A DNA stretch of 64,000 bases from Chrysemys picta bellii (Eukaryota; Chordata; Testudines; Emydidae): contig NC_088805.1 in NCBI RefSeq assembly GCF_011386835.1, forward strand, positions 15,682,836 to 15,746,835. Reading direction: 5' to 3'. The notes under the pieces were generated by a model, which ran no database searches, had not been told where the DNA came from, and saw nothing but the letters and a program-made list of their open reading frames with translations. Shown in pieces: positions 35,901 to 44,900 of this stretch; position 1 is the stretch's first letter; every line of letters begins with the position of its first letter. The position numbers and the translations under genes were made by a program.

Positions 35901-38900
35901 ATCATACAGCTCCTGTGGGCTTCATTGGGAGCCAGAGGGAGGGAATCACACCCCATCTTTCTAATATTTATCCCCTTGTTAACATCTATACCCCCTCAGA
36001 GTACAGGTGGCATAGGAATGGACACAGTCTGTGTTTGCACCTAACTTGATGCATTTGGAATCAGAAGCAACTGTAGCAAACTACTCGCCATAGTTCCCCT
36101 CCACGCCGAGCGCATTTCTGCCTTCCTTCCCACTCTTCCCCTTGAGGGGAGGGGAGAGGCAGTGTTTGCCCAGACTGCCTGTTCCACACTTGACAACGTC
36201 CGTGTCACCATAGGAACCACGTGTGAGAACCGAGCTGCTATCCCACTGAACGCCATTCACCAGCTCTGCAGAGGCCACGGATGGGCTGGGGAGGGGAGGA
36301 GCAGACGGGGGGGTGGGTCTTGGGAAAGAAGGCAGGTTGTGGGGAGGAGGATTTCCACAGTTGAGTGGGGCAGGCTGGAATATCAGGTTTCAGTAGAGGG
36401 ACCCAAAAGTAGCAGGCAACATTGGTGGGGGATTATTCTGAACCCCTGGATACCCAGAGGCATTCCACACTGCATGAAAGGTGAACTCCCTTGAGTAGCT
36501 CTTCAATATGGGGCCAAGCCGATGCCTCACTGCTACCCATAGCCTCAGTCTTGATCTCACACACACAGACCCAGAGGGGAGCGGCTAGTGGAAGTGCCCT
36601 TGACTTATTCTAGCTACGGGCCCTACCATCATCTGTGCCTTTGTCACCCCAGGCAACCCCACATCTGATTGTGAGGTCACATCCACCGCCACTCTCCAGA
36701 GATTCCAACTCCCAGCCTGGCCACCTGGAGAAGTTGCAGCACCTGCCTGCTGCAGCCCTTTATGTGGCCATGGGAGTGGAGTGCCCAAGGAGGAGAAGCA
36801 GCACACATACCGTTCATCATAAACCTGCAGATTGCAACCAGGAGCTTCTGGCTTTGAACTCTCTGGAACATCCTGGGCCTTTTTGTGGTGCCCAGACCTG
36901 ACTTATTCCCAGCATTTGTTATCTCATTGTGGATCAGCTGCCTTCCATGCCAACCAAACAGCACCAGGCTGTCCCCTCGTGGGAAGCGCATGGCTGACTG
37001 CCACAAAGCACAGCATGAAGGACACACTAGGGTTCAAATGCTCATGGCCCAAGAAGACAGCAATGTGGATGTGGCCAGGGTGGGGTTTTTAAAACTTGCT
37101 TGGAACATGAAACGCGTGAGTCGGCTGGAGCCCTCGTCCTGGGGCTGTCAGCCTCCTGGTCAATCAGTCGCGTTGGAACATGTAACTGGTGGCTCCTTAG
37201 ACATTAGACATTCCCCAACCACAGGACCTGCCTGCCTCCAGCAGACCTTCTACTATCTTTGGTCCCACCCAAGCTAACTGAAAAGTGAGCTCAGGCTCTT
37301 TATACAGCTGTGAAACATGGAGAGAGAGAGAATAAGCATCAAGAGCGAGTCATGTCACAGAGGGAGGAACAAACAGAAAGAGAACTTCTAATTGCTGGCA
37401 GTTCTTCAGACCTGCAGCACAAGTTTCACTCCGTGTTTGTTCTCATTTCCACATTGGGGAGATGAGGGTCCCCCTCCCCAGCGGCTGGCACATTGCAGAC
37501 ATCAGTTCTTGCCTACAGGCACTGCTCCAGGACAAGAAATCCTCGCTCAGCTCTCGCTATGCAAGGGGGCTTGGGAGAAAGGAAGGGGTAGGGGACGTTC
37601 TCATTGCAATCATTTAGGAGGTTCTCTTGTTCACTGATGCTAGAACTTTCCACTTCCTAGTTCATTCTTCAGTTAAGCTAGGGAGATTGAAGCAAGTGTC
37701 CTGACGTTCGTGCACCATGGAGTAGCGTGCCAGTGTGTCTGCACTGCCAAGAAAGATCTGTAGGAGCCCGTCTCAGAGCCTGGGTCAACTGACTTGGGCT
37801 TGCACTATGGGGCTAAAAAGAACAGTGTAGACTCAGGCTAGAGCCTGGGCTCCGAAACCCAGCGAGGGGGGAAGTTCTCAGACCCCAGGCTCCAGTTTAT
37901 TTTGTCAGATGGAAGGACGGGGGGGGGGGGGGGGAGTATTTAGTAGAGCAATGCTTTGATGAATTCAATGTGGTTTGCTGCAGAATTAAAACAGAACTCC
38001 AAACACAACGTCACCTCTGAGTTTAAGAAAACAATACATCTCTAATCCCCAAATAAAACTTTTCATTTGGTAAACTGTTTAGATTTAGAACTATTTGCCT
38101 ATAAATATTTACATTCAATAATTGGGCCACACTATTTGCAGCACATACACCCAACTTCATCCTTTCCTCCGGTTTGTTTTTTTAACCCTTTTGAATACTT
38201 CCTGATGCTCTGAAATGTATTCTGAGACCGGTTTTTGTTTTCTTCCCATTTTCGTGGGTCAGATCTTTAACCCGTTATCCACTAACAGCTTGAAATGTGT
38301 ACTTGGTGGGACTGAGATTCAGATGTGCATGCACTTTCTTTATTGTGTGTATCTTCTAGATTAATACACAGCCTTACTTCAACAGACAGACTAATGTATT
38401 GTCGTAATACATAGATCTCATGCAATGGATTGTATTTTCCTAATAAAAACAAAGTTATTTGTTATATATTTAAATGATACAAAAGGTGGAAATCAGGGGG
38501 AAAAAAACAACAACAACAAAAAACACACGAGTACTACTTTTTGTAATACCCAGGATTTTTTCAGTAAAAATCAGTTTAAACTGAAAACGAAGGGGCTCAG
38601 GGATATTCCAAAGAGCAAAGTAAAAATCATGCATGGGAAGAATTGCTCCTAGTCATTACACATGCAAATGCAGAACCGTGCACTAGCAACTCCATATAGA
38701 AAGTGATTGAAGAACCCGTCCAGTACGTCAAAGGCAAAAAGGTAAAGACGAGGTGCCAATTTAGTGGATTTCAATGTACACCTCTACCCCGATATAACGC
38801 GACCCGATATAACACGAATTCGGATATAACGTGGTAACGCAGTGCTCTGGGGGTGGGGGGAAGCTGCGCACTCCGGTGGATCAAAGCACGTTTGGTAGAA

Positions 38901-41900
38901 CACGGTTTCACCTATAACGTGGTAAGATTTTTTGGCTCCCGAGGACAGCGTTATATCGAGGTAGAGGTGTACTCTGCATAATCCATTATGAATCCCCACA
39001 GCATTAGGAGCGGTGTCCTCTCTGTAAACTCCAGGGCTCTGGGAGACCTATGAAAAGAAACATCTGCGTATGGGTGCAGCCAAACCCTCAACATCTGGAC
39101 TCTAGACCTGTGCCAACAACAACAAGTTGCTGTCATTTAAGTAAAGGTCACTCACAGAGACCAAACAACAAGCATTCCAAGCACCGAAAGGCCCCAGCAA
39201 GCAGCTGTCTTGGTTTGGCAAAGACGACGTTATGGTTTCATGCGGGAACCGTCCTACCCAAATGACGTCTGGCACTGCTAAAGAGATGAGGAACAAAGAA
39301 AGGAGGATCAGGCCAAAGGAACTGGATGGAGCTGTTCTGGATGTATACGGTCAGAGTAGGAACACAATCCTCCTGTAACAGGTGCTATCCATGGCTACAG
39401 GCTACCACTGGGCATGTTAGCCAACCTGGGACACAGCATCCAAAATGAAGACAACTTGCTGGATGGAGTAAACTTGTGCTGGTCAATATCCTCCAAGTGC
39501 CTGGGGGCTTCAGATTAGACCGGATAAAGACAAGACCAAAATGTGTGAACGGCCTTGACAGGTTCTCCCATCCCTGCCTTCTGCAGGGCTGCCGGCCCCT
39601 TCTTCTGAGGCAGCTGGTCAGTGACTGGACACTGGGCTGGGTGGGTGGCTGGTCTGCTCCGATCTGGCAAGTCCCACGTTCCTGTTCGCTTCAGATAAAC
39701 CCCCAGAAGTTTGGTGCTTCTCCCAATCTCTCTAGTGTCCTGACAAAAGGCTCTCTTGGAAGATTTCCAGGACTTCATTGTCCTGATCAAGAGTCTCGGA
39801 GTCCCGGGTTTTCTGGCCAAAAGCAGGAAGACCAGAGGAAGCCACAGAAATCATTGTGTGGGGGGGGGGGGGAAGGGGGGAGAAGAGGAATGAGAGAGAG
39901 AGAGAGATGTACAACCCCCAGCATTGCTAGGAAACAGCAGATGAGGTATCCATAGGGATCAATGGTAGATGGGCCAAGCTAGCCCAGCCCACTGGCTCTG
40001 TGGGAACAGGGCAGCACTCTATGGCCTAGCTGACTGTTCTCCTGTCCGGCCCAGAAAGGAAACAAAGCAGATGAGAATTTCAGGGTATTTCGGAACTCCC
40101 TGCTGCCTTTGTTCACATGTGACAACCTGTGGCATGTGCCTTGGCTAACTGGCTCAGAGATGGTGCCCTGTCATTTCAAAGCTAGGAGCGGTCTCCCTGC
40201 ATTTCAGCCTCCTGCACAGGACCCGTTGTCTCGCTCTCCTGAGGTCACCCTACGCTGGCACAAACTCACAGCAGAGGGTTCGACTGACTGAACTTCTACG
40301 CAGAAGGGAAAGAAATAGAAATAAAGGGGAAGCGCAAAGCGATTTAGCAAACGCCAAGGAAATGCTCCCCCCAGACGGCCCCTCTTCAGTTCCTCCCTCT
40401 TGCTCCCTTTTGGAGCCTCTTCCCTGTGTCTCTTTCCCTTTCTCTGCGTCACTAGGATGGGAGCATCACTGTGCTCAATGCAAGGGGAGAATGCTACAGC
40501 AGTGGCCAAGGTGCGTCCTGACTTCCTCCAGCAGCGACTCGGCTAGACAAGGAGCACCCGCCGGCCTCCCGCTAGCCCCACTGGCTCTTCGCTTTGCTGG
40601 CTCAGCAAGGCTGGGAAGGTATCAGGAGTGGCTGGCCGTGGCCCTGTCACAGGATCTCCCATCACCAAGTCCCTGGGCGACAAGCGGTGACATGCACGGC
40701 CCCCTCCACAGGCCTATTGGCGCTTTTCCTACTCTCCACACCCGCTCTCCGTGCAGTGCACCCTCCACCAGCCGGTCACAGGCACTGGGCAATTCTGCTC
40801 TTAATCACGCGAGTGTCAAGAACAATGGATTCTCCTGAAGCTTGTGCCTCAGCCACCCCCAGCTTCCTCATCCAACTGCCCTTCAGCAGACACCACCGGG
40901 AGTGACAGCTGGCAGCTAGCAAGGCCTTGACACCCACAACGGAGCTCCAAAGGGCCCAGATCACCCAGACACCCACAGCAAAGCCTCAAATGACCTACAA
41001 CAGCAGAGCCCTTATCCCCATGAGACGACAACACCACAGCCCCGGGACACAAACTCTACACGGTGATGAGGCAACAAGAGGCAAGAGATAGATTTGTTTA
41101 AATAGGCAGCAACGCCCAAGGTGCATTTGAGGCTATTTGGCTCTAAGAGAGTCTCATTCAGACCAAGGAAAACCAGCAGATTCCAAGTTAAGCCTGGAAG
41201 GCTGTGCTGACATTCCAGTTTTAACACACACCATTAGCTCCCTTTCCTTCCCCTAAGCCACACACCGTGCGTTAATCCCACTGTCCTCACAGCTAGGCTG
41301 CTCACAAGATGTGCAACACTGAGCATACGGCTCACTTGGTACTAGTCGCTATGCGGTCATACAGGTGTGTGAAACCAGGCCCAGAGCTGCAGTCCTGTAT
41401 GGGACAGACACAGGAAGGCAGGACACAGTTCATATTACTGCAGGAATCTGGAAGGGATAGCTCAGTGGTTTGAGCATTGGCCTGCTAAACCCAAGGTTGA
41501 GAGTTCAGTCCTTGAGGGGGCCATTTAGGGAACTGGGGCAAAAATCAGTACTTGGTCCTGCTAGTGAAGGCAGGGGGCTGGACTCTATGACCTTTCGGGG
41601 TCCCTTCCAGCTCTCTGAGATAGATACACATTCTCCACACAGGAACGGATTGCCCTTCCCCATTTGCTGGATTGCAGACAGGGCTGTTTGAGAGCGGGAG
41701 TGGGAAATGAAACAAGGGACTCTTCTCCAATGTGGTGCTGTCTCCCACCAGTCTCCAGGGCACTGCTGTGTGAAGACTCTGGCTGCATTACAGAACTGCT
41801 GGGTTTTTAAGATGACGTGGTCTCATCTCCTTCATTCAGATGACAGGCAGGAGGGTCCAGTGGTTGGGGTGCTAGCCAGGGACTCTGGAGACATGGAGGA

Positions 41901-44900
41901 TTCTGCCACAGACTTGCAGTGTGACCCCGGGCAAGTCACTTCATCTCTTGGGGTCACATTTTCAAAAGCACCTCAATTACTAAGTCCAGTTTTCAAAAGT
42001 GGTCACTCAGTCACTTCTGCAAGTTTTACCCTACATGCCTCTGTAACCTGGAGAGAATAGCACTTCCTACCTCGCCCGGCAAGGGGAGGATAAACAGACA
42101 GTGCAGATCGTGGTGGCCACGCAAATACTTTACACAGATTCAGGTACCCCAACACTACAATGCACATGCATGCTCATCATACGTGTTACACCTATGTGAC
42201 ATCTATGCTAGAATGGGAATGTTCGCACCTACCACCAAAGAGCGGCTGGCAGGTGCAGGCTACTCTGCTCATTCCAGGACTTCAAAAAACACAAAACTAA
42301 GAGTCTCTCCTGCTCTTTGGTTACAACACCAAGAAAGCCATTGGCCAGTTCAGCCATTGAAAAAGTCACAGAGAAAGTCTATTGTTGGCAAGTCTCTGAC
42401 AAGAGAAAATAGCTTGAACTTCAGCCCCAGATAGAGCTTTTCAAACCCCCATCAATAGCCTCCCCCTGCAGTTCACTGTGCTTAATTCAATGAACACAAC
42501 AAGTTCCCGCACCCCCATTCATTCATTCTCTTTCCTCCTCCTCCCCTCTCTTCTCCTCACACAGTCTCACTGATCTCCACTTTGCTCTCACGCCAGTGTG
42601 ATGCCATTGACTCTGATGGAGAATTAGGCCTGGTTTACACCAGCGTGTGAGAAGAATCAGAGCGACTCTCTTCCTCTAACACATCTACAAGGACAGAGTG
42701 GCCGCCCAGGCCGTCACCTTCCTGGGGCTGGGTCCTGCTGCCCTTACTCCTGTGAGCAAACCAATGGGGCACTACTTACATGAGAAAGGGCAGCAGGTCA
42801 CACCCCCGGCTATGCCAGCACGTATCAAACAGGTTTAGGGCTAAGGCTCTGGTGTCTGGAATCCAGGGCGTTGCTATTTAACCATGATCTTGGCAGCCTT
42901 CAGACTGGGGAAACGGGCCTGAGACATTCTCTCTCCCCAGCCCAAATCCCTCTCAAGCCTCCTGGAAACTGTGCAACATTGTCACCTGTGCTCAGGGTCC
43001 ATCCATCCTCAGGCCAACAGAACAGTGCCATCAAATGCAGCCAGAACCATCAAGGAGTGCCTCTCACTGTGCCCATAGGGAACAGAACCTCAGCCCCAGA
43101 GAGACGCCCCGCTACAGTGGGACCTGCTCAGAGTGAGCTGGGGTAGAGGGCAGTCTCCAGGTCCCAATATATTTAATTGCACCAAGTCCAGTTCCAGCTA
43201 CAGTCACCCTCAGCTCGCAGAAGAATTGTTCTGGGGCATGGATCTCACTAGGATGGGCACCCTGCACTACACAGTAAAACCCACCATGCACCTGCCATAC
43301 CAGCTGCATCTCATGAACATGCCAATCCTGGGCTTCCATTCTGTTCATTGGAATGGGTGGCCCATTGAGAACTGCCACCCCGCTGGCAGCAGAGGGCCTA
43401 ATGGGGAAATGGAGCAGGCATGAAGCCTGTTGGCATACACACACTGCATTAGATGATGGGATCTACATCTGTCATGGGGCAAGGCGCTTATCTTTTACAC
43501 TGGGTTATTCCATTGTTCGGTGTTCCCTGACTTTGGCTTCCCTTCGCTGGAGCAGCAGCTGAGGTTCTAAGCACCTACCCTCTGGTGGAGGCATTGCAAA
43601 GGTGGCTGGCCCAGTGCCTCCCCAAGCTGCAGTTGAACGCTGCCTACCCTCCCCACCACAAGGTGGAGACAATGAAACCCAATTAAAAATAAGGCCCGCA
43701 AACTTTGTTCCTGCCCTGTATTCCAGATGGGTTTGTTTCTGGATTCCTTCTTAGTAATACTACTTTGCCCTACACCATTACCATCCATCAAGAGATCTCA
43801 GATTGCTTTGCAAACTTTGAGCCTTACAAACATCCCCAAGCGGAGAAACTGAGGTACAGCCAGGCTTAGAACCCAGAACAGGCTTCCATTCCCCTGTTTG
43901 ATCCACTAGCACAGTGGTTTTCAAACTTTTTTTCTGGCGACCCAGTAGAAGAAAATTGTTGATGCCTGCGACCCAACAGAGCTGGGGATGAGGGGTTTGG
44001 GGCATGGGAGGAGCTCTGGGCTGGCACAGGGGGTCAGGGCGCAGGAGGGGGTCAGGGCTCTGGGCTGGGAGTGCAGGCTCTGAGGTGGGCCTGGGGATGA
44101 GAGGTTTGGGGTGGAGGGGACTCCGGGTTTGGGGAGGCTCAGGGCTGGGGATTGGGGTGCGGGGTTACCTCGGGAAGCTCCCGGTCAGCGGCGCAGTGCG
44201 GGTGCCAAGGCACGCTTCCTGCCTGTCCTGGCACCGCGGACCACTCTACACCCTGGAAGCGGCCAGCAGCAAGTCTGGCTCCTAGGCGGAGGCGCGCGCA
44301 AGCAGCTCCATGCCGCTCTCACCCACAGGCACCGCCCCCCTCAGCTTCCATTGGCCAATTCCCAGCCAATGGGAGTGCAGAGCTGGTGCTTGGGGTAGGG
44401 GCAGTGCACAGAGCCCTGTGGGGGCCCCCCCGCGCCTAGGAGCCGGATCTGCTGCTGGCCGCTTCTTGGGCACAGTGCGGTGTCAAGTAGGGACTAGCCT
44501 GTCTTAGCCGGGCAGCACCACCAACGGGACTTTTAACAGCCCAGTCAGTGGTGCTGACCAGAGCCGCCGCGACCCAGTGCCTTCCAATCCACCACCCAGT
44601 ACTGGGTCGTCGCAACCACTGCACTAGGACACATTTCCTTTTGCATGCTTCCTACCCATAGCCTCAGATGTCCCCTCTCACCTGGGCTCACTGCTGAACC
44701 TGACCCAGCTCCACTGGGGCAAACTTTGCCTTCGAGAATGCAATTAAAATACCATTGTGAATCTATAGCTTCTGCCTCGGAGTTTAGGACCCAGAGGTCA
44801 CTGGAACTAGCTTGCAGTGAAGCCCAGTTAACAGCATGATTACATGTGACATAAGGTCACACAATTTAATGCTACTAAGGTACAAGGCTTTGATTAGCAC

